The translations under genes and the position numbers were made by a program. Below are positions 36,326 through 45,293 of a stretch of 64,000 nt of DNA, one piece after another. The notes beneath the pieces were generated by a model. It was not told where the DNA came from. It saw only the letters and a list, made by a program, of their open reading frames with translations, and did no database searches. Source of the DNA: Ramlibacter algicola. GTDB lineage: Bacteria > Pseudomonadota > Gammaproteobacteria > Burkholderiales > Burkholderiaceae_C. The stretch lies in NCBI RefSeq assembly GCF_016641735.1, contig NZ_JAEDAO010000001.1:682001-746000 (forward strand), written 5' to 3'. The stretch's first letter is position 1, and the number at the start of each line of letters is the position of its first letter.

Positions 36326-38639
36326 TGGCAAGTTCGACGACAGGCTCGTCCGATGCCGGCACGGAGAAACGGCAGGTCACTTCCGCACTCTCCGTGCGCA
36401 GCTTGCCGACGTATGTCCCCGGTTCGGCCCTCTCGATGTAGAACTCGCCCGTGGAGTCAGTCTCCACCGTCACCTCGCCAGCGGGTCCGTTCATTGTCCA
36501 CGATCTGCTTGCAATCGCTTCCCTTCCGGACGCCTTCGAGAGCCATGCGCGACCCGCGATGGCGTGCAGCCGCCTCGCATTGAAGTCGACGACCACTCCG
36601 CTGCGCAGCGGCGGTGCAATCGGGAGCGCGCGGCGATCGAGCTGGTAGGTCAAGGCGAGTTGCTTGTCGTTCACGGACACTTCCTGCCGGTCGTAGGCCG
36701 CAACCCGGGGAAGGATCACGCGGCCGTTCGCATCCGTCGTCCCCTGCACCTGGTTGTTCAGGGACACCTGCACGCCGGCCTGTGGCACCCCCAGCTTCGC
36801 GAGGACGAAACTGTCTCCCACCTGCCGCGTGGCGGCGACCTCGCCATCGATCGCGACCAGTGCCCCGCTCACGCCGAGCTCCGAGTAGCTCAGTCCACCC
36901 CCGGGTGACTGGGCAATCACCGTCGCGTCGACGGCGAACGGCTTCAGGTTGACGGTTCCGCCGAGCGACGCCGTGCGTGACTCGCCCGCGGGCAGGTTGA
37001 TGTTGGTGACGGCAGCGCGATAGCCGAACCCTTCCGACTGGGGCAGTTGCCGGCCGACCTCGAATCCAGCCGCTTGCGTGCCCGGACTTGCATCGAAGGT
37101 CCCGCCGACCCAGTCGAGGCCGTCGAGATAGTGCCGCCAGATCACGCCCACGGAGTTGATCGTGCGCCCGCCGCTGGAGCTGTGCCTCAATTCCGCGCTC
37201 AGTGACGACCGGCTCGAGAAGCTGCTCGTGACCCGCAACGAGGCCATGGTGCGCGTCTCCAGCGCCGAGGTGGCACGCGTCCAGTCGACGCCCCAGGAGA
37301 GGTTCCGCCATGGCACCACCAGGGCCGCGCGGTACTCGGTCGTGGGAAAGATGGAACTGTCCGCAACGAAGGACCGGAACCCTGCATCGAAGCGCCGCAC
37401 GCCGGCCAGCCACGCGACGTGCGGGGTCTGGAACTGGTATTGCGCCGACCAGCCGCGGCGGGCTCGCCGCGTGACCCGGTCCCGGTTGCCCAAAGCATCG
37501 AGGGAGACCAGGCCAAAACGGTCCAGCCGCAGTGCCAGCCCGGCTCCGACCGTCGCGAAGTCCCGGCTCGCCTCGCCACCAGCGGAAACGGTCAGTGCGT
37601 CGGTGACGCCGTACCGGTGCACGGCCTGCGCGGCGGGCTCCCGGTACACCCAGCGGTTGTCGGCGGCCAGCTCCGAGCGCCGGCCGACAAAGTACAGGTA
37701 GTCGTGGACGCCTTCCGCCAGGGCGGTTTCCGTGAAAAAGAAGGGCTGGTCGATCACCTGGCGCCTGCCGGCGATGTCGGTCACCGTGACCCTCACGTTC
37801 CGCTGGCCACCCGCGGACTGCAGGTTGCCGATGTCGATCGGGCCTGGAGCGACGTTGCCCCTGTAGACGGGGCTGCCATCGACGCTCACCTCCACTTCGG
37901 CCGGCAGCGCTGTCGAGGCCTGCACGCTCGCCCGCGGCGCGCGCAGGGCGTTCGGGTCCATGTTCCAGATCTTCGTCACGAGCAGCCCGGCCCCGGTGAT
38001 GGCGCTGCCGTAGCCTCCCGCGCCCGAGACGACGTCGCCGGCCACCCAGCGCCGCGAGGCCTCGTGTTGCTCGAAGATCAACTGCGTGCGGCCACGAGCC
38101 ATCGACTTGCCGGCCGCCCCGATGTCCAGGCGGTTTTCCTGCCGTAGCAGCAAGGGGCCGACGCGGACGTTGGTGTCGGTGAGCAGGGTCGTCTGCCGGT
38201 CTTCGCCCAACGTGCGGTTCGACAGCCGGTAGGAGAGGATCAGGCTCGTGGCTGGATCGGAAAGCCGGACCGCCGGGCCGCGCGGGGTCAGGTCCACCCG
38301 GTTGGGGGCCAGCAATGCGTCCGGGAATCGCACGCGCACCAGCAATTCCCCGTCGTCGAACGCGATCGACTCGGCCCCGAGTTCACGCAGGCTGACGTGC
38401 GACGCGCCTGCTGGCGGGCCCGACTGGACCTGCAGGCGGCCGACGTCGGCTGGCGACAACCAGTAGTTGTCGCCTTTCTTGATGACGAGGAACTCGCCGC
38501 GGCGCACGCCGTTGACCTCGATCGTCAGCAGCGCTTCCTCGCCGCCCTGCGGAGGCGCTGGCGCGGCATGCGGACAGGTGGCGAATGCCAGCAGGCATGC
38601 GAGCAGGAATCCGTGCTTGCCGCGGGCCCAGGGTCGCAT
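36306..38639 (-). CDS. outer-membrane usher of a CsuD-type chaperone-usher pilus
   Basis: A 777-residue usher that threads chaperone-bound pilin subunits through the outer membrane. Signal peptide (FLLACLLAFATCPHAAPA), N-terminal chaperone-binding domain with LLTIEVNGVRRGEFLVI and the plug-and-barrel region from about 180 to 610 (GPIDIGNLQSAGGQRNVRVTVTDIAGRRQVIDQPFFF is the conserved usher core), then two C-terminal Ig-like domains with one disulfide (TCRF...ATCE). Length matches the short CsuD/archaic class rather than FimD. It starts 17 nt after the chaperone stop. Confidence 0.9.
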   Translation of the reverse strand: MRPWARGKHGFLLACLLAFATCPHAAPAPPQGGEEALLTIEVNGVRRGEFLVIKKGDNYWLSPADVGRLQVQSGPPAGASHVSLRELGAESIAFDDGELLVRVRFPDALLAPNRVDLTPRGPAVRLSDPATSLILSYRLSNRTLGEDRQTTLLTDTNVRVGPLLLRQENRLDIGAAGKSMARGRTQLIFEQHEASRRWVAGDVVSGAGGYGSAITGAGLLVTKIWNMDPNALRAPRASVQASTALPAEVEVSVDGSPVYRGNVAPGPIDIGNLQSAGGQRNVRVTVTDIAGRRQVIDQPFFFTETALAEGVHDYLYFVGRRSELAADNRWVYREPAAQAVHRYGVTDALTVSAGGEASRDFATVGAGLALRLDRFGLVSLDALGNRDRVTRRARRGWSAQYQFQTPHVAWLAGVRRFDAGFRSFVADSSIFPTTEYRAALVVPWRNLSWGVDWTRATSALETRTMASLRVTSSFSSRSSLSAELRHSSSGGRTINSVGVIWRHYLDGLDWVGGTFDASPGTQAAGFEVGRQLPQSEGFGYRAAVTNINLPAGESRTASLGGTVNLKPFAVDATVIAQSPGGGLSYSELGVSGALVAIDGEVAATRQVGDSFVLAKLGVPQAGVQVSLNNQVQGTTDANGRVILPRVAAYDRQEVSVNDKQLALTYQLDRRALPIAPPLRSGVVVDFNARRLHAIAGRAWLSKASGREAIASRSWTMNGPAGEVTVETDSTGEFYIERAEPGTYVGKLRTESAEVTCRFSVPASDEPVVELANGATCE

Positions 38640-38656
38640 CCTTGCCGAACGGCTCC

Positions 38657-39394
38657 TCAGGAGCAGTTGGCCGGATCGACGTCGAGCCGGCGTTCGAACT
38701 TGGCCGCGGGACCCTCCGCGGTGACCAGGAGCGACCTGGCCTTCCTGCAGGCTTCCGGCGGGATGTCGACGGTGTAGGTCCGTTGCGTCCCGGCGAGCGA
38801 GTACCACCCGTTGGCGTCGATGGACAAGCCCGCGCCGTCACTCACGTTGATCTTCGTGAGGCGGACGTGCGCATTGCTGTCGTTGCGCACGGGCAGGACG
38901 ACCTTGCCCTTCGCCAACGTTGGCGCCTGCACGTCGAGCGACGGCTTGCCGTCCGGGGGCGGGACGAAGATCGGCACGCCGAAGCGGAAAACGAAATTGA
39001 CGCTGGGCCGGCCGGGCAGGTCCAGCGGGTCCGGCATTTCCTCGATGAACAGGCGGTATGCGCGCTCGACCCGATCGGGGGGCGACTTCGCGCCGACGCG
39101 GACGATCTTGCGCGACTCCTTGTCGATATCCATCTGGCGCGGGAAGTAGATGAGGTCGCTGCTGTCCGTGTAGACGTCCTTGCCCTCGGCGTCCTGGGTC
39201 CACGCCATCAGCTTGACCGACACGCGCAGGCGGCCCGGGCTGTGATTCGTGACCGTGATGGTCTCGCTCGGCGACGACGGGCCCAGTTCGGCGCGGATGG
39301 GGCTGACCGAGAAGTCGGCGGCGCCGACGCCCGGGGAAGCAAGAACGCAGGACGCGAGCGCGAGAGCGGTCCAGGCCGGACGGCGCGTGATCAT
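38657..39394 (-). CDS. periplasmic pilus chaperone (CsuC/FimC type)
   Basis: A 245-residue two-Ig-domain chaperone. Signal peptide cut near GVGA-ADF. The mature N-terminus FSVSPIRAELGPSSPSETITVTN holds the first strand. The subunit-binding lysine-arginine pair is suggested by ESRKIVRVG near 90, followed by the family motif ERAYRLFIEEMP. The C-terminal domain ends with a cysteine. It folds pilins and delivers them to the usher encoded next. The ATG at 39394 fits between the SCPU gene stop and the mature domain. Confidence 0.9.
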   Translation of the reverse strand: MITRRPAWTALALASCVLASPGVGAADFSVSPIRAELGPSSPSETITVTNHSPGRLRVSVKLMAWTQDAEGKDVYTDSSDLIYFPRQMDIDKESRKIVRVGAKSPPDRVERAYRLFIEEMPDPLDLPGRPSVNFVFRFGVPIFVPPPDGKPSLDVQAPTLAKGKVVLPVRNDSNAHVRLTKINVSDGAGLSIDANGWYSLAGTQRTYTVDIPPEACRKARSLLVTAEGPAAKFERRLDVDPANCS

Positions 39395-39405
39395 CAGGTG
39401 GGTAC

Positions 39406-39888
39406 TCAAGGATCCAAGCTGATCTGCACTGTATCCGAGTAAAGGCCCACCAACGCGGATGTATACGCGGCCGGCGCGACCGTGGCGGTGATCGTGACGT
39501 TCACCACGGCGTTCTTGGCCGCGGAACCTGACGAGGGCGTGAAGCCGAGCGAGTACGGCAGGAACTCGGTCGCCGTCGTCGCGTGCTTCATTCGGCGCTC
39601 GCCGTTGAAGAAGTTCGCGCCATTGCTCGCCGAGACCACGTAGACCGCTGGATCGGCCGACCCGGCGCACTTGAACGACCAGACGACGGATCCCGAGACG
39701 GGCAGCGTATTCGTCGGGTTGATGGCCAGCGAGATGGTCGCCGGCGCGATCGTCGAGAACTTGCAGTTGCTCTTCGACGAGATCGACGCCGAGACCGTCA
39801 AGGACGCGGAACTGCCGGCCCAAGCCGACGCGCCTGAAAGCAGCGCGAAGGCAAGGCACAGCAATCTCCCTGGGCGACGCGCGTCCAT
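39406..39888 (-). CDS. SCPU-domain pilin-like protein
   Basis: A 160-residue exported SCPU protein. Signal peptide cut near AWA-GSS. The mature domain starts ASLTVSASISSKSNCKFSTIAPATISLAIN, with two cysteines (NCKF and FKCAG) that should form the SCPU disulfide, and ends LVGLYSDTVQISLDP, the strand expected to be donated to the next subunit. It is probably a minor subunit between the major pilin and the tip. It lies 36 nt after the next gene upstream. Confidence 0.82.
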   Translation of the reverse strand: MDARRPGRLLCLAFALLSGASAWAGSSASLTVSASISSKSNCKFSTIAPATISLAINPTNTLPVSGSVVWSFKCAGSADPAVYVVSASNGANFFNGERRMKHATTATEFLPYSLGFTPSSGSAAKNAVVNVTITATVAPAAYTSALVGLYSDTVQISLDP

Positions 39889-39924
39889 GATCGGTGGTGC
39901 GCCGCGGTGGCGGCGCTGCCTTGC

Positions 39925-40431
39925 TTAGGGGTTGATGGCGAGCGTGACGCCCGTCTTGGAGTACGTGCCGGCGTTGGCAATCGCGTAGTCAGTCTTGAGG
40001 ATCTTGCCGTTCAGCGTGATCGTCTGCGGCGCAACGCCGAAACCGTTGAACGTGGTCGGCGTGGCCCAGGTGATGCTGAACGGAAGCGTGGTACCTGCGG
40101 CACCACCTGCTCCAGTGAGCGAATCGCTGTAGCCCGCGGAGCCGTCGGTGGTGCCACCGACCGCGAAGGTCACGCCGCTGGTGCCCTTGCTGCACTTGAA
40201 GTAGACGGTCGTCGACTTGGTCGCGTCCGCGGTGCCCAGCGGATCGATGGCGCCGAAGTCCATCGAGAACGGTGCGGTCACGGCAGTGGCGCTGCTGTCG
40301 GCGTACAGCTTGCAGGTCCCGGTCACGGACGCCTGCACATTCAGGGTGGCGGTGTCGCCGGCGAACGCAGCGGTCGACAGGGTGGCAACAGCCGCGATGG
40401 CGGCGAGGCGGGCAAACTTCAGAGACTTCAT
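39925..40431 (-). CDS. SCPU-domain major pilin candidate (CsuA/B-like)
   Basis: A 168-residue exported protein and first gene of the pilus operon, so the best candidate for the major subunit. Signal peptide MKSLKFARLAAIAAVATLSTAAFA. The mature start GDTATLNVQASVTGTCKLYAD and the middle VYFKCSKGTSGVTFAVGGT give the two cysteines of the fold; the end YSKTGVTLAINP is the donor-strand region. Codons are A-ending more often than in neighbours, as in abundant structural proteins. AGGAG precedes the ATG. The operon is pilin, minor pilin, chaperone, usher, tip. Confidence 0.87.
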   Translation of the reverse strand: MKSLKFARLAAIAAVATLSTAAFAGDTATLNVQASVTGTCKLYADSSATAVTAPFSMDFGAIDPLGTADATKSTTVYFKCSKGTSGVTFAVGGTTDGSAGYSDSLTGAGGAAGTTLPFSITWATPTTFNGFGVAPQTITLNGKILKTDYAIANAGTYSKTGVTLAINP

Positions 40432-40454
40432 GGAAGAACTCCTGTGGAGGTTGG

Positions 40455-40488
40455 TTAAGCCCTTGGTCGCTGGCCTTTAAGGCTTAAG
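40455..40488 (-). promoter_or_regulatory. three CTTAA motifs in the pilus operon leader
   Basis: Read on the minus strand, CTTAA occurs at 40488-40484, 40481-40477 and 40459-40455. CTTAA is the half-site core of the boxes bound by PmrA/QseB-type regulators. Spacings are 7 and 22 nt, not the canonical 11, so this is only suggestive. They are close to the pilin start and may lie within the transcribed leader. Confidence 0.3.
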
Positions 40489-40592
40489 CAAATTCCCTAG
40501 GGATGGTTGACTGTAACTCCCTGTTGCTCAGCCACGCAATGAAGAAAGTCACGCGGATCAAGGAGTTGCACGTTGAACCGGGACTTTCGATG

Positions 40593-40629
40593 CCGTTTGT
40601 GACACACATGCAACCGTTTGTAATGTGTC
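40593..40629. promoter_or_regulatory. direct repeat plus dyad in the pilus / two-component intergenic region
   Basis: CCGTTTGT occurs at 40593-40600 and 40614-40621, a 21-nt period (two helical turns). Overlapping it, GACACA (40601-40606) and TGTGTC (40624-40629) form an inverted repeat. This looks like a tandem binding site on one DNA face, placed between the pilus operon and the two-component genes. Confidence 0.45.
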
Positions 40630-40707
40630 GGCGCCGGTGTGCGGCTGACGGGCGACGATGAGCGGCACTTTTCGGTCCTTTCGTCGCTTCACCCTGTCCG
40701 GCCGTCG

Positions 40708-40724
40708 CCTAACCCGGGCCTAAC
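40708..40724 (+). promoter_or_regulatory. CCTAAC-N5-CCTAAC tandem box upstream of the response regulator gene
   Basis: Two identical hexamers, 40708-40713 and 40719-40724, lie with an exact 11-nt period. OmpR/PhoB-class regulators of the QseB/PmrA branch bind such tandem repeats. It lies about 94 nt before the response-regulator ATG and may serve autoregulation. Confidence 0.5.
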
Positions 40725-40817
40725 TGTGGTTCTGTAGCCTTGCGGCACCGGAAGCCTTGCCATGCCGAACCGCCACTCGTCCCCTGTCATCCGCGCCCTC
40801 CGGGCGGGGGTCCGCTG

Positions 40818-41498
40818 ATGCGCGCCCTGCTGGTCGAGGACGACGAAATGATCGGCCACAGCCTGCAGAAGGCGCTGGAGGCCAACGGCTGGTCGGTCGA
40901 CTGGGTCAAGGAGGGCGAGCTCGCGCAGAGCGCTATGGCCGATGGCGGCTACGCGTGCGTGTTGCTGGACCTGGGGTTGCCGCGCAAGGACGGCATCGAC
41001 GTGCTGCGCACCGCGCGCAGCCGCGGCGACCACACGCCGGTGATCGTGCTGACCGCGCGCGACGGCATCGACGACCGCATCACGGGGCTCGATGTCGGCG
41101 CCGACGACTACCTGGTCAAGCCCTACGAATTCCGCGAGCTGCTCGCGCGCATGCGCGCCGTCATCCGCCGCCGCGACGGCGCGGCGCATTCGATCATCGG
41201 CACCGACGCCCTGCAGCTGGACCTGACCACGCGCGAGGTGCTCGTCGACGGCGAGCGCGCGCAGCTGTCGGCGCGCGAGTTCGCGCTGCTGCACGCCCTG
41301 CTCGAACGCCCCGGCGCGATCCTCTCGCGCGACCAGCTCGAAAGCCGCATCTACGGGTGGGGCGAAGAGGTGAGCAGCAACGCGGTCGACGTGTTGATCC
41401 ACGGCATGCGCCGCAAGCTCGGTCCGGATGCCATCCGCAACGTGCGGGGCCTCGGCTGGCGCGTGGCCGCCGGCCAGGGCACGCGGGAGGGCGCGTGA
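40818..41498 (+). CDS. OmpR-family response regulator (QseB/PmrA/TctD branch)
   Basis: A 226-residue regulator. The receiver domain has the acidic pair EDD at 7-9, the phosphorylation site Asp51 in VLLDLGLP and the conserved lysine in YLVKPYEF near 102. The C-terminal winged helix includes LSAREFALLHALLERPGAILSRDQLESRIYG and the end IRNVRGLGWRV. ATG 40818 was preferred to 40740, which would add 26 residues before the receiver. Its stop overlaps the kinase start (TGATG). Divergence from the pilus operon makes that operon a likely target. Confidence 0.9.
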   Translation: MRALLVEDDEMIGHSLQKALEANGWSVDWVKEGELAQSAMADGGYACVLLDLGLPRKDGIDVLRTARSRGDHTPVIVLTARDGIDDRITGLDVGADDYLVKPYEFRELLARMRAVIRRRDGAAHSIIGTDALQLDLTTREVLVDGERAQLSAREFALLHALLERPGAILSRDQLESRIYGWGEEVSSNAVDVLIHGMRRKLGPDAIRNVRGLGWRVAAGQGTREGA

Positions 41499-42898
41499 TG
41501 CGCTGGCACGTCCTGCCCGCCGGCCCCATGTGCTCGCTGCGCCGGGCGCTGCTCCTGTGGCTGGTGCCGCTGTTCCTGCTCGTGGGCGCCGCGTCCGCCG
41601 CGCTCTCGTACTGGACCTACAACCGCATGGTCGGCCAGTTCATGGACGAGCAGATGGAGCAGCTCGCGCAGTCCATCGCGCTGCAGGAGGAGCATGTCTC
41701 CCTGCGCAAGGCCGACCCCGAGCGCGTGCACAGCTGGGGCGTCTACATCGCGCAGGTCTGGACGCCCGACGGCCGCCTCGATGCGAGCTCGCTGCCCGAC
41801 GTGGCAGTGCCGCTTGCCCCGCGTCCGGGCTTCAGCGACGTGGCGCTGGACGGCAAGCTGTGGCGCGTCGTCACCACGGCCTCCCCCATCACCGGCAAGC
41901 AGGTGCAGGTGCTGCAAAGCGGCGACTTCCGCCGCAAGCTCGCGGTCGAGCGCGCCGGCGCCGCGATCGCACCTGTGATGATCCTGTTGCCGCTGGCGCT
42001 GCTGATCCTGTGGGGCGTGGCCGGCAAGCTGTCGCGCGAGATCCACGCGGTCGGCGAGCAGCTGGCCCGCCAGGACGTCAACACGCTGGACGACCTGCCG
42101 CTCACACGCGTGCCGTCGGAGATCGCGCCGCTCGTGGGGTCCTTCAACGCGCTGCTGGCGCGCCTGCGCGAGGCGATCGCGCAGAAGCGCCGCTTCATGC
42201 AGGACGCGGCGCACGAACTGCGCACGCCGATCACTGCGGTGGCCCTGCAGCTGGAGAACGTACGTCGTGACCTGCCGTCCGGCGCCTGCCAGCAAAGCTT
42301 CTCGCAGCTGGAGGCGGGCGTCAGCCGCGCCCAGCGCCTGGTCGACCAGCTGCTGAAGATGTCGCGCAACGAGGGCGCCACGCCGGAGGCGCCGGTGACC
42401 ATCGATCTGCAGGCGCAGGTGCACCAGAGCGTGGACGGCCTGATCGCGCTGGCCGACCAGCGCGGCATCGACCTGGGGCTGGTGGTCGACGAGTCGGCGC
42501 GCAAGTCGGCGGTCCTGCGTTGCGGTGCCGGCGACCTGCGCAGCGTGCTCGACAACCTGATCGAGAACGCACTGCGCTACACGCCGGAAGGCGGCGTCGT
42601 CGACGTGCGCCTGGCCGGCAGCGCCGCCGGCCCGGTCATCGAGGTGGTGGACACCGGCCCGGGCATCCCGCCGGACCAGTTGCCGCGGGTGTTCGACCGC
42701 TTCTTCCGCGTGCCCGGCACCACTGCGCGCGGCAGCGGCCTGGGCCTGTCGATCGCACAGAACGCGGCGCAGCGCTGCGGCCTGCGCATCGTCCTGCGCA
42801 ACCGCACGGACCGCAGCGGCCTCGTGGCCCGCATCGAGCCGCTGCTGGCATCGGCAGCGGCCCCGCGCCTGGGCAGCGAACCGGCCCTGGCGTCCTGA
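41498..42898 (+). CDS. sensor histidine kinase (QseC-like)
   Basis: A 466-residue inner-membrane kinase. Membrane segments at about 15-37 and 156-175 enclose a periplasmic sensor domain of about 118 residues. A HAMP-like linker is followed by the dimerisation helix with the phospho-accepting His239 in QDAAHELRTPI. ATPase boxes are DNLIENALRYTP (N box), DTGPGIPPDQ (G1) and GSGLGLSIAQ (G2). It phosphorylates the response regulator encoded just upstream, with which it is translationally coupled. The signal sensed is not known. Confidence 0.9.
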   Translation: MRWHVLPAGPMCSLRRALLLWLVPLFLLVGAASAALSYWTYNRMVGQFMDEQMEQLAQSIALQEEHVSLRKADPERVHSWGVYIAQVWTPDGRLDASSLPDVAVPLAPRPGFSDVALDGKLWRVVTTASPITGKQVQVLQSGDFRRKLAVERAGAAIAPVMILLPLALLILWGVAGKLSREIHAVGEQLARQDVNTLDDLPLTRVPSEIAPLVGSFNALLARLREAIAQKRRFMQDAAHELRTPITAVALQLENVRRDLPSGACQQSFSQLEAGVSRAQRLVDQLLKMSRNEGATPEAPVTIDLQAQVHQSVDGLIALADQRGIDLGLVVDESARKSAVLRCGAGDLRSVLDNLIENALRYTPEGGVVDVRLAGSAAGPVIEVVDTGPGIPPDQLPRVFDRFFRVPGTTARGSGLGLSIAQNAAQRCGLRIVLRNRTDRSGLVARIEPLLASAAAPRLGSEPALAS

Positions 42899-42913
42899 GG
42901 CGAACGCGCCGCT

Positions 42914-43150
42914 TCAGGCGGTGAAAGTCAGGGACGGTGTGAGCGTCAAGGCGACGGCGTGCCGTGTGGCGGCCGACGTCTCGCGGCTGCTTCCCAGCCT
43001 GCAATGCGCCCGCTGCGCGAGCGCGACCCGCTGCTCCCGGTTGAGCACTTCCACCGTCAACGTGCCCGGCGCGCCGAGGCTCAGGGACGCGAGCGTGTGT
43101 GGCGTGTCGGGGGAAGGCAGGCTGGCAGGGAGTGAGAGCTGGAAGGACAT
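42914..43150 (-). CDS. hypothetical small protein
   Basis: A 78-residue ORF between the kinase and htpG. Its third codon positions are clearly GC-rich, as in true genes here, unlike the overlapping plus-strand frame. The text (MSFQLSLPASLPSPD... ending TLTPSLTFTA) shows no signal peptide, membrane segment or known domain; it has a threonine/leucine-rich C-terminus. No ribosome site stands out. It may be a real small gene or chance, and it is the only candidate in this 480-base gap besides the htpG promoter. Confidence 0.35.
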   Translation of the reverse strand: MSFQLSLPASLPSPDTPHTLASLSLGAPGTLTVEVLNREQRVALAQRAHCRLGSSRETSAATRHAVALTLTPSLTFTA

Positions 43151-43313
43151 TCGCCGCGGCAGAGCTGGGGACGAGCGACTGTAACCACCTGTCAGTGCCT
43201 CGCAACCGCAGGGAGGCGGACCCGGCGCGCCGTCCGGCGACTTATTTCACGCGCGCCGGCGCCGGCTGTGGCCTCGCGCCACCGGCACAATCCGCCGCTC
43301 GCCCGCCGCGACG

Positions 43314-43342
43314 CTTGAAATGCACGTCCACGATCCCCACAT
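43314..43342 (+). promoter_or_regulatory. sigma-32-like heat-shock promoter of htpG
   Basis: CTTGAA (43314-43319), 15-nt spacer and CCCCACAT (43335-43342) closely match the sigma-32 consensus CTTGAA-N13-15-CCCCATNT. Transcription would begin about 7 nt later, giving a leader of about 30 nt to the ATG at 43380. This rules out the in-frame ATG at 43320, which lies inside the promoter. Confidence 0.8.
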
Positions 43343-43379
43343 CGACGGCGCTGTTCCGGCACTTCCGACACCCACAACC

Positions 43380-45293
43380 ATGTCCGATCCCAAGCAAACC
43401 CTGTCCTTCCAGGCCGAGGTCGCCCAGCTGCTGCACCTGGTCACCCACTCGCTTTATTCCAACCGCGAGATCTTCGTTCGCGAGCTCGTGTCCAACGCTT
43501 CGGACGCGTGCGACAAGCTGCGTTTCGAGGCGCTGAACGACGGCGCGCTGTACGAGGACGCCCCGAACCTCGAGGTGCGCATCGCCTTCGACAGCGACGC
43601 GCGCACGATCACCATCAGCGACAACGGCATCGGCCTGTCGCAGCAGGAAGCCATCGACAACCTCGGCACCATCGCCAAGAGCGGCACGCGCGAGTTCATG
43701 GGCAAGCTGTCGGGCGACCAGAAGGCCGACGCGCAGCTGATCGGCCAGTTCGGCGTCGGCTTCTATTCCGGCTTCATCGTCGCCGATCGCATCACGGTGG
43801 AATCGCGCCGCGCCGGCCTGCCGCACGACCAGGGCGTGCGCTGGTCCAGCACCGGCACGGGCGCGTTCGAAGTGGAGCCGATCACGCGTGCCCAGCGCGG
43901 CACCAGCGTGATCCTGCACGTGCGCGATGACGCCACCGAGTTCCTCTCCACCTGGAAGCTCAAGTCGATCATTGCGAAGTACTCCGACCACATCTCGCTG
44001 CCGATCCTCATGCGCAAGGAGGAATGGAAGGAAGGCGAGGAGGGCAAGGGCGGCGAGATGGTCCTCACCGACGAGTGGGAGACCGTCAACCAGGCCAGCG
44101 CCCTGTGGTCGCGGCCGAAGAAGGACGTCACCGACGAACAGTACAAGGCCTTCTACAAGCAGGCTTCGCACGACCACGAGGACCCGCTCACCTGGAGCCA
44201 CAACCGCGTCGAAGGCAGCACCGAATACACGCAGCTGCTGTACATCCCCGCGCATGCGCCGTTCGACCTGTGGAACCGCGACAAGCCCGCGGGCGTGAAG
44301 CTGTACGTCAAGCGCGTCTTCATCATGGACGACGCGCAGGCGCTGCTGCCCACGTACCTGCGCTTCGTGCGCGGCGTCATCGATTCGGCGGACCTGCCGC
44401 TCAACGTCAGCCGCGAACTGCTGCAGGAAAGCCGCGACGTGAAGGCGATCCGCGAAGGCAGCACCAAGCGCGTGCTGTCGATGCTGGAGGACCTGGCGAA
44501 ACTGGAGAAGGACGAGGCCGCCTCCGCGGAGGAGAAGGCCAAGTACGCGACCTTCTGGTCCGGGTTCGGCGCGGTGCTCAAGGAAGGCCTGGGCGAGGAC
44601 TTCGCCAATCGCGAGCGGCTGGCCAGGCTGCTGCGCTTCGCGTCCACGCAGTCCGACGAGCAGGTGGTTTCTCTCGCCGACTACAAGGCGCGGATGAAGG
44701 ACGGCCAGGACGCCATCTACTACATCACCGCCGACACGCTGGCAGCGGCGAAGAACAGCCCGCAGCTCGAGGTGTTCCGCAAGAAGGGCCTCGAGGTGCT
44801 GCTCATGACGGACCGCGTCGACGAGTGGGCGCTGAACTACCTGCAGGACTTCGACGGCACGCCGCTGCAATCGGTCGCCAAGGGCGCGGTCGACCTGGGC
44901 AAGCTGCAGGACGAGGAAGAAAAGAAGAAGGCCGAGGAAGCCGCCGAAGCCTTCAAGCCGGTGCTCGCGAAGCTGAAGGACGCGCTGAAGGACAAGGTCG
45001 AGGACGTGCGCGTCACCAGCCGCCTGGTCGATTCGCCTGCGTGCCTGGTCGTCAGCGACGGCGGCATGAGCCTGCAGCTCTCGCGCCTGCTCAAGCAGGC
45101 CGGGCAGAAGGTGCCCGAGACCAAGCCGGTGCTCGAAGTGAACCCCGACCACGCGCTGGTGAAGAAGCTCGAAGGCTCGGTGCACTTCCACGACCTGGCG
45201 CACATCCTGTTCGACCAGGCGATGCTCGCGGAAGGCGGGATGCCGGACGACCCGGCAGCGTACGTCAAGCGCGTGAACGCGCTGCTGGCTTAA
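43380..45293 (+). CDS. htpG: molecular chaperone HtpG (Hsp90)
   Basis: A 637-residue bacterial Hsp90, the normal length. The GHKL ATPase domain has [18 protein letters not shown] near 30, DNGIGL near 80 and [15 protein letters not shown] near 120. The middle domain contains the conserved [19 protein letters not shown] segment ([14 protein letters not shown]) near 340, with the catalytic arginine. The C-terminal dimerisation domain is complete. The start follows a sigma-32-like promoter. The stop overlaps that of the convergent binding-protein gene by 4 nt. Confidence 0.97.
   Translation: MSDPKQTLSFQAEVAQLLHLVTHSLYSNREIFVRELVSNASDACDKLRFEALNDGALYEDAPNLEVRIAFDSDARTITISDNGIGLSQQEAIDNLGTIAKSGTREFMGKLSGDQKADAQLIGQFGVGFYSGFIVADRITVESRRAGLPHDQGVRWSSTGTGAFEVEPITRAQRGTSVILHVRDDATEFLSTWKLKSIIAKYSDHISLPILMRKEEWKEGEEGKGGEMVLTDEWETVNQASALWSRPKKDVTDEQYKAFYKQASHDHEDPLTWSHNRVEGSTEYTQLLYIPAHAPFDLWNRDKPAGVKLYVKRVFIMDDAQALLPTYLRFVRGVIDSADLPLNVSRELLQESRDVKAIREGSTKRVLSMLEDLAKLEKDEAASAEEKAKYATFWSGFGAVLKEGLGEDFANRERLARLLRFASTQSDEQVVSLADYKARMKDGQDAIYYITADTLAAAKNSPQLEVFRKKGLEVLLMTDRVDEWALNYLQDFDGTPLQSVAKGAVDLGKLQDEEEKKKAEEAAEAFKPVLAKLKDALKDKVEDVRVTSRLVDSPACLVVSDGGMSLQLSRLLKQAGQKVPETKPVLEVNPDHALVKKLEGSVHFHDLAHILFDQAMLAEGGMPDDPAAYVKRVNALLA

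Noticed and set aside
40740..40817. Upstream ATG giving a 26-residue extension of the response regulator
   Set aside because: The extension is Pro/His-rich and unlike receiver domains, which begin at MRALLVEDD (40818).
43320..43379. Upstream ATG for htpG
   Set aside because: It lies within the sigma-32-like promoter, and HtpG proteins begin near [13 protein letters not shown].
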